Shown: in pieces, positions 1 through 5,554 of the stretch
Layout: each line of letters opens with the position of its first letter
How positions within the stretch are numbered: position 1 is the stretch's first letter
Assembly: GCA_013154205.1 (NCBI GenBank)
Contig: JAADCY010000036.1
Coordinates: forward strand, 1-5,805
Length of the DNA: 5,805 bases
Source: Thermoproteota archaeon
Lineage (GTDB): Archaea; Thermoproteota; Thermoprotei_A; Sulfolobales; Desulfurococcaceae
Reading direction: 5' to 3'
The notes under the pieces: generated by a model
Seen by the model: only the letters and a program-made list of their open reading frames with translations
Told to the model about the DNA's origin: nothing
Databases searched by the model: none
Translations under genes and position numbers: made by a program

Positions 1-2093
1 CTATATATGACGAGGCCTTTCTTCATCATTTCCTCGAGCTTCTTATAGATATAATAGGTGGTTATTGGGGATTCGTTCTTATTGCTGACAATCCATAGTA
101 TTGCTTGACGGATGCCCATTTTCTCGCTCTGTTCATCTGTAGTAATTGTAGTAGTTGTAGTAATTTTTTGGGAAACAGAGAAGTTTTCCACCCCATTAGG
201 CTCCGATGAGTCCCGACCATTATTCTCATGGACCCGTGCTTCCCCAGTGTTTTCGAAATAATTACTACAATTACTACAACTACTACACTCGTAACCATAA
301 CGTTTTGATAGGTCGCAGAATTTCTCCATACTTATCATATATACATATCGTGGCCCTATACCCGGTATTCTCTCCGACTTTCTTCTTAGTCCGAGCCTTT
401 TCAGTATTCTCCCTATGCGCCTAGTGTCCCATGTTCGTCTTATCTCCTTCTCTGTATATCCTTCACTGCTCTGCAATAATTCAAGTATGCTTGTCTGTAA
501 ATCAGTGGCAGTAAACCTTATCGTGTCTTCCCCTCTTGCCTCGAACAATCTATCGATAGCTGCAAGAATGGTTTTCTCCTCGCTGTATAGGGTTTCTCTA
601 CGTTTATTAAGATCATCTAGAGCATACTCGAGGACCGACTCGAAATGCTTTTCTCCCCCTAGATAGGCAGCTACTAGTATAGGATACCATATCTCGTATT
701 CTCTACCGTAGAAAATCCCACTTATCTTCTCTCTAACTTTATCCATTGCTTTAACAAATTCATTGGCCCTCAGTATTCTAAGAGCATACAGTTTTCTCCT
801 TAGATCCTCAAAGTCATGGGGCTCTGGATCACGCCTCTCGGGATTAGGATCACTTGTTCTCTCCATATTAATCACAATTGTTCTCTGCATTATCATTTCG
901 GGCAGCGGATCCGTGAAAGACATTATAACGGGTCCATAGGTCTCGAATAGCTTTAGAATAAATGATTCGCCCCTAGCCTTTTCTATTCTGGGTACCTTTA
1001 ACCCTTTCTTATATCCCGCAGATATGATCTTTAATAAGCGGTCATTTAGGGCCGATTCATCTATTCCTAGAGTTGGTCCATAGGCCTCGATGCTCCTATA
1101 CGTCGACGCCTCACTAGGGTCGAGAAGGACAAAACCATGCCTCGACATATAAGTCGCCGTAATCATTGCCCTCGTCTTACCGGACCCGAAGGGACCCAGG
1201 AAGAACAGTCGTGGAGATGTCGTGAAGAAATCAAAGAAATATGTGAACAAGATATAGGCAGCCACCACGCTATATAGTCTTTCATCCCATTCAAAGTTGA
1301 CATACTTTTTAAGTCCACCTATTATCTCGCTAAATACCTCGCCATATCCTGGTGGGATATATTCTCCTCTGTAGATCTTAACGAGTGTTTCAGAATCAAG
1401 TAGTGTTGGTAAATCAGTTGCAGCTTTGCTTTCTCCCTCTATCTTGACAGGGAACTTATCAAATACCTTAACAACACCAGAGTCTGGATCAACTAAGTAA
1501 ACCTTGGTTAGCTTGCCATCATTATATTCTGATATAATCATTATTGGAGATATAGTAGTGGTCTCAATTATCGCTCCTTTCCTAGTAGTAATATTCTTTG
1601 CAACGTATGCATATGTGGTCTCAAACACTGCAAAGGTCCTTCTTCCTCTCCTTACGACTCCGCCTGACAATTTTATTGAATACCCATCGCTCGCTAAGAT
1701 CACTATTTCCCCTCTAGGGGTCTGTATTGTTGCTAATGGGTTATCCTCAAAGAATTTCTGTATCTCCAGGGCTGTCTCGATCTCGTCTAGCCTCTGATCC
1801 CACGACTCGTAAAAGGCATAGAGCTTCTCAGCAAATATGTCGCAGTTTGCTCTTAGGACTTCATCATCTATCATGGATAGAAACTTTTTGAGCACATCTA
1901 CACTTATTTCTCTAAATGGCCTATGAGGCTTATATGGTGGCTTACCCCGTACTCCTACATAGAAAGAGATACTCGATTTATTCTTCTTAAACACGAATAA
2001 ATAGCGAGCCCTCTTATCCTTTATCATAAGCTTGTTCTCATTTATCTGATAAATTTCCAGATCTATGTCGATGGTTTGCGGTTTACTCATCAT
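1..2093 (-). CDS. Primase/helicase-like AAA+ replication ATPase (DUF3631-like), 3' end outside window
   Basis: The reading frame is open for 697 codons from ATG at 2093 (a second ATG follows at 2090) to the left edge, so the C-terminus is missing. Residues 1 to about 250 are a mixed N-terminal region I do not recognise. The ATPase core has a Walker A motif GPFGSGKT at residues 300-307 and a Walker B-like LGIDES with Asp345-Glu346. A later QRTIVINMER stretch (Arg404) resembles the end of the ATPase core in DUF3631/DUF927-type helicases of phages and plasmids. A winged-helix-like domain follows (about 505-595), then a polar linker (603-655) holding the 9-bp repeats, then the start of a second winged-helix-like domain (from about 656). 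The likely role is replicative DNA unwinding for the element. A GAGGGG ribosome site (about 2100-2105) precedes the start, and the ATG overlaps the upstream gene's stop as TAATG, so translation is probably coupled. ATPase class is confident; the exact family is from memory of motifs. Confidence 0.85.
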   Translation of the reverse strand, partial: MMSKPQTIDIDLEIYQINENKLMIKDKRARYLFVFKKNKSSISFYVGVRGKPPYKPHRPFREISVDVLKKFLSMIDDEVLRANCDIFAEKLYAFYESWDQRLDEIETALEIQKFFEDNPLATIQTPRGEIVILASDGYSIKLSGGVVRRGRRTFAVFETTYAYVAKNITTRKGAIIETTTISPIMIISEYNDGKLTKVYLVDPDSGVVKVFDKFPVKIEGESKAATDLPTLLDSETLVKIYRGEYIPPGYGEVFSEIIGGLKKYVNFEWDERLYSVVAAYILFTYFFDFFTTSPRLFFLGPFGSGKTRAMITATYMSRHGFVLLDPSEASTYRSIEAYGPTLGIDESALNDRLLKIISAGYKKGLKVPRIEKARGESFILKLFETYGPVIMSFTDPLPEMIMQRTIVINMERTSDPNPERRDPEPHDFEDLRRKLYALRILRANEFVKAMDKVREKISGIFYGREYEIWYPILVAAYLGGEKHFESVLEYALDDLNKRRETLYSEEKTILAAIDRLFEARGEDTIRFTATDLQTSILELLQSSEGYTEKEIRRTWDTRRIGRILKRLGLRRKSERIPGIGPRYVYMISMEKFCDLSKRYGYECSSCSNCSNYFENTGEARVHENNGRDSSEPNGVENFSVSQKITTTTTITTDEQSEKMGIRQAILWIVSNKNESPITTYYIYKKLEEMMKKGLVIY
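138..164. repeat. Left array of three 9-bp direct repeats (inverted relative to 261-287)
   Basis: Three contiguous units on the plus strand: TGTAGTAAT (138-146), TGTAGTAGT (147-155) and TGTAGTAAT (156-164). They lie in frame inside the helicase gene, where the minus strand encodes residues 644-652 (ITTTTTITT). The plus-strand segment 147-165 is an exact 19-bp reverse complement of 269-287. The array could be an iteron-like protein-binding site or one arm of an mRNA stem; the function is inferred. Confidence 0.9.
261..287. repeat. Right array of three 9-bp direct repeats (inverted relative to 138-164)
   Basis: Three contiguous units: ATTACTACA (261-269), ATTACTACA (270-278) and ACTACTACA (279-287), the reverse complements of the left-array units. 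On the coding minus strand they encode residues 603-611, CSSCSNCSN. The 96-bp spacer between the arrays encodes a polar linker (612-643) rich in Asn, Glu, Ser and Gly. Since nearly the same 9-mer gives unrelated peptides in the two arms, the conserved entity appears to be the nucleic acid. Confidence 0.9.
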
Positions 2094-2506
2094 TACTTAT
2101 CCCCTCTAAGCTGCTTTATTGCCCAGTAAGGACAGATTCCCAGAAGGCTGCAACCTGTTTCAATACAATAGTCTTCGCCCTTCTCGATCTTGCAGATTGT
2201 TCTTACTCTTGAGAACATGTCGTGATCTAGAAGATAGTGTTTAGGCCTAGTATTGTTTAGCCGCTTAGCTAAACCAATTCTTTCAAAGAAGCTCAGCAGC
2301 TTTCCCAAAGCGGTAAACGTATAATGATCGCAAATACCAAGATAAATACAGGCATCCCGAGGCTTAACCACGATACTGCCATTACTAGGTAAAACCCTCA
2401 GAAGATTAACAAATAAAGGATATATCCTAAGAAGACCCGAATAAAAACCAGCGTTTTTATCTCTGAAATCAACATATTTAATTAGCGATGCCCTAACCCT
2501 TTCCAT
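2093..2506 (-). CDS. Cys-rich winged-helix-like protein upstream of the helicase, possible metal binder
   Basis: A 137-aa protein I cannot assign to a named family. Residues 1-95 look helical with a winged-helix flavour (around 44-92, basic, with a TFTALGKLLSFFERIGLAKR-type recognition stretch). The C-terminus has four closely spaced cysteines, C105, C114, C119 and C125, ending in a CSLLGICPYW segment; C53 and C59 lie earlier. Such a cluster could hold zinc or an Fe-S cluster, as in some primase-associated domains, but this is inference. A GGGGGAG ribosome site at 2511-2517 sits four bases before the ATG and supports this start. The TAA stop shares one base with the helicase ATG (TAATG). The tight coupling suggests the protein works with the helicase, for instance as a primase accessory, loader or origin-binding factor. 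Confidence 0.8.
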   Translation of the reverse strand: MERVRASLIKYVDFRDKNAGFYSGLLRIYPLFVNLLRVLPSNGSIVVKPRDACIYLGICDHYTFTALGKLLSFFERIGLAKRLNNTRPKHYLLDHDMFSRVRTICKIEKGEDYCIETGCSLLGICPYWAIKQLRGDK

Positions 2507-2563
2507 TCTTCTCCCCCTACATGAGCCATAAACATAAGGAACAGGTAGGAAAAAATAATGGGA

Positions 2564-2863
2564 TTAAGACTCAGCTTTCTTAAACCGCTTTATCTTATCA
2601 ACAACGTGCTGATATACCGGGTCGTCGAATAACGTGGCTTCATAGAACATGCTGGCATCAGATATCCAGTCCGCAATAATGTTCTCGAGATCCTTTAGAT
2701 CCAGGTTTTCGCTCTTCGCCTTAGATATAACCTCTAGTACTTGGATAAGGGTCTCGTATCTTACTTTTGCTTCCACCTGAGCAAGTATTCTAAGAAGTTC
2801 TTCGAATTCATCTGCGGACTTATTACTGGTTCTTAGCTCCTCATATAATGTATAAAGGATCAT
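2564..2863 (-). CDS. Small helical protein, first gene of the replication operon (unknown function)
   Basis: A 99-aa acidic protein, predicted almost wholly alpha-helical (for example EEFELLRILAQ-like heptads around residues 20-60), with no cysteines or recognisable motif. I do not recognise the family. The start chosen is ATG at 2863, because a GAGGTG ribosome site (2870-2875) lies six bases upstream. An in-frame GTG at 2872 would give 102 aa, but that GTG is itself the end of the ribosome site. The gene is first in the leftward operon, about 20 bases after the predicted transcription start, and is followed after 57 bases by the Cys-rich gene. Its position suggests a replication accessory or copy-control role; that is inference from context only. 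Confidence 0.75.
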   Translation of the reverse strand: MILYTLYEELRTSNKSADEFEELLRILAQVEAKVRYETLIQVLEVISKAKSENLDLKDLENIIADWISDASMFYEATLFDDPVYQHVVDKIKRFKKAES

Positions 2864-2869
2864 GTTTTC

Positions 2870-2875
2870 CACCTC
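2870..2875 (-). promoter_or_regulatory. Ribosome binding site GAGGTG deciding the ATG 2863 start
   Basis: On the minus strand GAGGTG, complementary to the archaeal 16S rRNA tail, is followed by six bases and then ATG at 2863. The alternative GTG start at 2872 is part of this site, so the ATG is preferred. Confidence 0.7.
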
Positions 2876-2879
2876 TTTC

Positions 2880-2936
2880 TGTTACTAACTTCTGATACTT
2901 TCTGCTTAAATACTTTTTGTTACTAAATTCTGTTAC
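2880..2936. promoter_or_regulatory. Direct-repeat operator-like array over the operon promoter
   Basis: TGTTACTAACTTCTG at 2880-2894 and TGTTACTAAATTCTG at 2918-2932 match at 14 of 15 positions, and a third TGTTAC begins at 2931. A second pair, TACTTTCTG (2896-2904) and TACTTTTTG (2911-2919), is interleaved. The copies cover the predicted transcription start and the BRE of the leftward promoter, so a bound protein would block transcription. The divergent AbrB-like gene at 2994 is the obvious candidate binder. The repeats are seen directly; the operator role is inferred. Confidence 0.6.
2905..2918 (-). promoter_or_regulatory. Archaeal promoter (BRE + TATA) of the leftward replication operon
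   Basis: Read on the minus strand, the purine-rich BRE-like AAAAAG (2913-2918) is followed directly by TATTTAAG (2912-2905), a near-ideal archaeal TATA box. Transcription would start about 25 bases downstream, near 2880-2885, giving a leader of about 20 bases with the GAGGTG ribosome site. Operator-like repeats flank it on both sides. Confidence 0.7.
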
Positions 2937-2952
2937 ATCTTCTTGTAGGAGT

Positions 2953-2961
2953 GTTTTTATA
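2953..2961 (+). promoter_or_regulatory. TATA-like box of the AbrB-like gene
   Basis: TTTTTATAT lies 33-41 bases before ATG 2994, so transcription would start about 2980-2986, with a very short leader containing GGTGA (2985-2989) four bases before the ATG. Confidence 0.5.
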
Positions 2962-2993
2962 TCAAATTCTATAACAAAATTCATGGTGAAATT

Positions 2994-3185
2994 ATGCCTC
3001 GAGTTAAAGTACAAGCGAAAATAATACCCAAGGCTGGCAAAACCTATAAATCGCTCTATGTCACATTGCCCTCTGCATTCGCAAGTGTTCTCGGCATCAA
3101 AGAGGGAGATTACCTCGAGGTAACTATTACAGACATTAATGTCGAGGGCAAAACTGTAAGGGCGATCGCATATTATAAGCCTTGA
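2994..3185 (+). CDS. AbrB/SpoVT-like swapped-hairpin DNA-binding regulator
   Basis: A 63-aa protein with the hallmarks of the AbrB/SpoVT family. A beta strand region (residues 3-24) leads to LPSAFASVLGIKEGDYLEVT (about 25-44), where the usual LP-x-x-h-x-x-x-L-G-h-x-x-G-D core is clear, followed by a C-terminal strand pair. Such proteins dimerise through swapped hairpins and bind DNA as transition-state regulators or antitoxins. No toxin gene (PIN or MazF type) adjoins it, so autoregulation and control of the divergent replication operon are more likely here. A GGTGA ribosome site and a TATA-like box support the start. The gene converges on the 185-aa gene ending at 3207, 21 bases away. An opposite-strand frame covering it is rejected because this product matches a known family. 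Confidence 0.85.
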   Translation: MPRVKVQAKIIPKAGKTYKSLYVTLPSAFASVLGIKEGDYLEVTITDINVEGKTVRAIAYYKP

Positions 3186-3206
3186 GATCATTAATATTCG
3201 CCTGAT

Positions 3207-3764
3207 TTATTGTTTTGACTTTGCTCTGAGAATGAGTGAGTCGTAGAGCTTCTTAGGTAGAAATATAGGTCCTTCTATTCGTAGGTAGAAGTCCCTGATT
3301 ATATTTAGATCCTTGGGGGGCCATTCTATTTTATAAAGTGATATATTTTTCTGTATCTCTTCCCATTCCTTGTAAATCCATGGCATAGCGAGAAAGTCAT
3401 CCAAGAGAACTTGTATCTGTATGAATTCGCTGGTCCACTTATCGAGTTCCTTTTGAAGCGAAGGTATTTCGTCGCGATCAACGATACGGCCTAGCCTTGT
3501 CTCCACTACATGGTGCTTACAAAGGATCTTATAGAATTTGAACCTTAAGTTCTTTAATTTATTTATGATAACGTCTGGAACGATCTTTATTTTTATCTTC
3601 TGTCCATTATCCAGGCGTCGCTCAACATAGAATTTACCTTCTTCACTGGGAATATTGTAAAGCACCAGGTATACTGGAACATAGTCATCACGATTAGGCC
3701 AATTATTCCTAGGTTTCCCGAGGCCTACAAGCCATCTAAACAAGGTCTCCTGAGCATAAGTCAT
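3207..3764 (-). CDS. Unrecognised 185-aa protein, last gene of the membrane-protein operon
   Basis: I do not recognise this protein. It has no signal peptide or membrane segment, so it should be cytoplasmic. Residues 28-65 look like beta strands (YVPVYLVLYNIP, then FYVERRLDNGQKIKIKIVPD), residues 66-145 are strongly helical and charged with several Trp and Tyr, and the C-terminus is basic. There is one Cys (82) followed by a His pair (84-85), not enough for a metal site. The gene begins 16 bases after the stop of the membrane-protein gene and is surely cotranscribed with it. The ribosome site is weak (AGGA just before the ATG), so translation may depend on coupling. It might be the cytoplasmic partner of that membrane protein; this is inference from spacing alone. 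Confidence 0.75.
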   Translation of the reverse strand: MTYAQETLFRWLVGLGKPRNNWPNRDDYVPVYLVLYNIPSEEGKFYVERRLDNGQKIKIKIVPDVIINKLKNLRFKFYKILCKHHVVETRLGRIVDRDEIPSLQKELDKWTSEFIQIQVLLDDFLAMPWIYKEWEEIQKNISLYKIEWPPKDLNIIRDFYLRIEGPIFLPKKLYDSLILRAKSKQ

Positions 3765-3780
3765 GATTTCCTAGCCTCGT

Positions 3781-4431
3781 TCACGTTTTTCTTCCTAGAA
3801 GCAAGACTAGGACTATCAACATGAGCAATACTATTGGTAATAACACAAGCATTGTAAACATGTTTGAAGCTACAGAATGAATAGCCTCACCTACAGACAC
3901 CAATAACTTTTGGACTGCAGGCTGCTGTACAAGAACGATGGATGCAATGATACAAGCTAGTATTAAAGCAATTATTACTGCTACTCCTACCCATCCGATC
4001 AACTTTTTAGTACCATTACTAAGGGTAATGGGTTCAACATGACCAATTATCCTTACGTGATAGTAGTAGTTCTGAACAATCGGGTTACCATCGACTTTAT
4101 AACACTTATACTCTGCATAATAGATCCTAAGCTCGGGATGCTCCCTTATGATCTTACCGAGGAATTTCTCGAAATGCTGAACCACCTGCTGCTTAACATA
4201 GTCTTCACCCTGATAGAATAGCTTCGATACCTTGATCTCATATACTATTTGGAACCAATCACCATTCTCTAAATTATCGTCCTTACTCAGATCCTTAACC
4301 CCGACAATCCTAATATTCGAGGGAAAGCGCCCCCATACATAATCAAGACTAGAAACCGCCGGATAAACAGGCTCAACTAGCACCATAAAGATAACAAAGA
4401 CTGCAAGAAAGGCGATCAAGCGCCTAATCAT
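3781..4431 (-). CDS. Secreted/membrane protein with signal peptide and two C-terminal membrane segments
   Basis: A 216-aa protein. Residues 1-4 are basic (MIRR) and 5-25 are a hydrophobic signal sequence ending near a plausible cleavage site (PVYPA-V). An exposed domain of about 115 residues follows (26-142), mixed beta/alpha, with one Cys (110), a YYAEYKCYKV segment and an Asn-Gly-Thr near the membrane. Two strongly hydrophobic segments come next: about 144-168 and 191-212, ending in GRKT. If the signal is cleaved, both ends of the mature protein lie outside or the short tail re-enters; topology is not settled. No family is recognised. A surface, virion-envelope or DNA-transfer component of the element would fit. 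Its ATG overlaps the preceding TAA (TAATG), and GAGGAGAG (4441-4448) serves as ribosome site. Confidence 0.8.
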   Translation of the reverse strand: MIRRLIAFLAVFVIFMVLVEPVYPAVSSLDYVWGRFPSNIRIVGVKDLSKDDNLENGDWFQIVYEIKVSKLFYQGEDYVKQQVVQHFEKFLGKIIREHPELRIYYAEYKCYKVDGNPIVQNYYYHVRIIGHVEPITLSNGTKKLIGWVGVAVIIALILACIIASIVLVQQPAVQKLLVSVGEAIHSVASNMFTMLVLLPIVLLMLIVLVLLLGRKT

Positions 4432-4598
4432 TAATCATCACTCTCCTCGAGAACCTCTATAGTAATCATCACTTTCTTGCCCCTGAGAAACGCTAGATCT
4501 TTAGGTAAATAGATCCCTGCAAGCCCCCCGCTAATTCTTGCAACTTTCTTTGGACCCACCTTATACACGTTAACAATACGTAGAGTTTTACCTACCAT
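4431..4598 (-). CDS. Small AbrB/SpoVT-like protein (55 aa)
   Basis: A 55-aa frame from ATG 4598 to TAA at 4431-4433, short enough to be missed by length cut-offs. The N-terminal strand region (LRIVNVYKVGPKKVARI) leads to GIYLPKDLAFLRGKKVMITI (residues 28-47), a clear AbrB-type core in which LPKDLAFLRGKKV fills the LP-x-x-h-x-x-h-x-G-K pattern, and the tail is acidic (EVLEESDD). A GGTG ribosome site (4607-4610) lies eight bases before the ATG. The stop shares a base with the next ATG, so it is coupled to the membrane-protein gene. Members of this family bind DNA as dimers; here it may repress its own operon, or the small size may reflect an antitoxin-like role, though no toxin is recognised. 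It shares the fold, but little sequence, with the AbrB-like gene at 2994. Confidence 0.8.
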   Translation of the reverse strand: MVGKTLRIVNVYKVGPKKVARISGGLAGIYLPKDLAFLRGKKVMITIEVLEESDD

Positions 4599-4627
4599 TG
4601 TGGATGCACCATATAATTTTTATTACT

Positions 4628-4639
4628 TTTAATATTAAA
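4628..4639. promoter_or_regulatory. Palindromic AT-rich box, candidate bidirectional promoter
   Basis: TTTAATATTAAA is a perfect 12-bp palindrome between two divergent genes. Read leftward it lies 30-41 bases before ATG 4598, the right distance for a TATA box with a short leader. Read rightward it would start transcription near 4660-4665, about 30 bases before ATG 4692, with TGAGG at 4678-4682 as ribosome site. One TATA region may thus serve both genes; this is inferred from spacing. Confidence 0.5.
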
Positions 4640-4668
4640 TAGACTATTAGATTAGACAGTAGTCTATT
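4638..4668. promoter_or_regulatory. Inverted repeat, candidate operator
   Basis: AATAGACTA (4638-4646) and TAGTCTATT (4660-4668) are exact reverse complements separated by 13 bases. The dyad overlaps the predicted start of the rightward transcript and the upstream edge of the leftward promoter. It is a natural binding site for the dimeric winged-helix regulator encoded at 4692, which would then control itself and the divergent membrane-protein operon. Confidence 0.55.
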
Positions 4669-4691
4669 CAATTGGACTGAGGCACCTGAAG

Positions 4692-5495
4692 ATGAGCCAT
4701 AATAATGATCCATTAATCCAAAAAATAATAGCACTTCTAACATTAAGGCCTGAAGGCTATTGTTTCACTGATTTTGTCAGGCTTCTCCATAAACCCAAGG
4801 AAACAATAAATCGTAGACTAAAGCTTCTCGTAAATAGCGGAATTGTTGAGAAGAAGAGAGTTAAGAACAAGGTTATATACAGACTTAGATCTATGCAGTA
4901 TGTAAGGCTCATTTATTTTTCAATACAAGGTATATTCCTAGATTATGCCAAACTAATAATCGCGTCGATAAGATACAGACTTTTCAAAGAATCAGCAGTA
5001 TTAATATGCTTGTTTAGTAAGGCTTTATCTTCATATATATTGGGTACTATCCAAGCTGCAATTACAGCCTATGTATCCAGAATAAAGGATTGGAAAAACG
5101 AATACCTTAGTGACAATGAAATAATTAATAGATTGATCGTACAGAGCACAGTCGATTTCTATGGACCTACCAATATATTCCAAACGTTACCACCGCTAAT
5201 TGTCATAGCTGCATACGAGTTGAGTAAACACGAGAATATAAACATCCCAGACTTGAGTAAAATTAAGTGCAATGATATAAGTGAAGACGAGGAGCTCGAT
5301 GTTCTAAATAAGCTTTCATTATATGAGCCAGACTCCGCAAAGAGGTTGCTGGAAATCTGGAAACTAAGGAACAAGACTAGCTTGGACTTAGTTAATGAAA
5401 TGAACAGGATCTATAAGGACGTAAGCGAAAAACTTATGGAATCATTTGATACCCGTGTTTTTGAGCTACTTAAGGACCATTATGGGTGTGGTTGA
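4692..5495 (+). CDS. Winged-helix transcriptional regulator with long helical C-terminal domain
   Basis: A 267-aa protein. Residues 7-66 form a winged helix-turn-helix of ArsR/MarR type: IQKIIALLTLRPEG, then FTDFVRLLHKPKETINRRLK as the turn and recognition helix, then LLVNSGIVEKKRVKNKVIYRL with the basic wing. The remaining 200 residues are mostly helical (two hydrophobic helices around 70-95 and 103-127, then a charged region) and match nothing I recognise; they may serve dimerisation or ligand sensing. One Cys is in the HTH (24), a Cys is near 106, and GCG ends the protein. It is divergent from the membrane-protein operon, with an inverted repeat between them, so local autoregulation is likely. 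The integrase fragment follows on the same strand and may be cotranscribed with it. The wHTH call is firm; the target is inferred. Confidence 0.8.
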   Translation: MSHNNDPLIQKIIALLTLRPEGYCFTDFVRLLHKPKETINRRLKLLVNSGIVEKKRVKNKVIYRLRSMQYVRLIYFSIQGIFLDYAKLIIASIRYRLFKESAVLICLFSKALSSYILGTIQAAITAYVSRIKDWKNEYLSDNEIINRLIVQSTVDFYGPTNIFQTLPPLIVIAAYELSKHENINIPDLSKIKCNDISEDEELDVLNKLSLYEPDSAKRLLEIWKLRNKTSLDLVNEMNRIYKDVSEKLMESFDTRVFELLKDHYGCG

Positions 5496-5554
5496 ATTTG
5501 GGTCGTGGGTTAACTACATATGTTGGCTCGGAGAATGTTTCTATCGTGGTTGTG

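Noticed and set aside
261..287. CSSCSNCSN as a zinc-binding knuckle
   Set aside because: C-x2-C-x2-C has no fourth ligand nearby, and the pattern follows from the 9-bp DNA repeat; the inverted arm codes for Thr/Ile instead.
138..287. CRISPR array
   Set aside because: The units are 9 bp, contiguous, inverted and inside a coding frame; there are no spacer-repeat units of CRISPR size.
62..298. 78-aa minus-strand frame rich in Val and Leu-Leu-Gln
   Set aside because: It is the repeat region of the helicase gene read in another frame; the helicase frame is open throughout and carries the conserved motifs.
206..666. Plus-strand frames at 206-424 and 415-666
   Set aside because: They lie antisense to the helicase gene, have no ribosome site or recognisable domain, and are shadows.
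1583..1592. TAGTAGTAAT, similar to the 9-bp repeat unit
   Set aside because: It is a single copy with one mismatch and no tandem array; chance similarity is likely.
1504..1797. 97-aa plus-strand frame
   Set aside because: It is antisense to the N-terminal half of the helicase; the hydrophobic composition is typical of a shadow frame.
2994..3185. Antitoxin half of a toxin-antitoxin pair
   Set aside because: No PIN, MazF or other toxin-like gene adjoins the AbrB-like gene; its only close neighbours are a divergent operon and a convergent 185-aa gene without nuclease motifs.
2841..3191. 116-aa minus-strand frame with several Cys
   Set aside because: It overlaps the AbrB-like gene antisense, and also the promoter and start of the small helical gene; the AbrB-like product matches a known family.
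4039..4221. 60-aa plus-strand frame
   Set aside because: It is antisense to the membrane-protein gene, with no support of its own.
5159..5374. 71-aa minus-strand Ser-rich frame
   Set aside because: It is a shadow of the winged-helix regulator gene.
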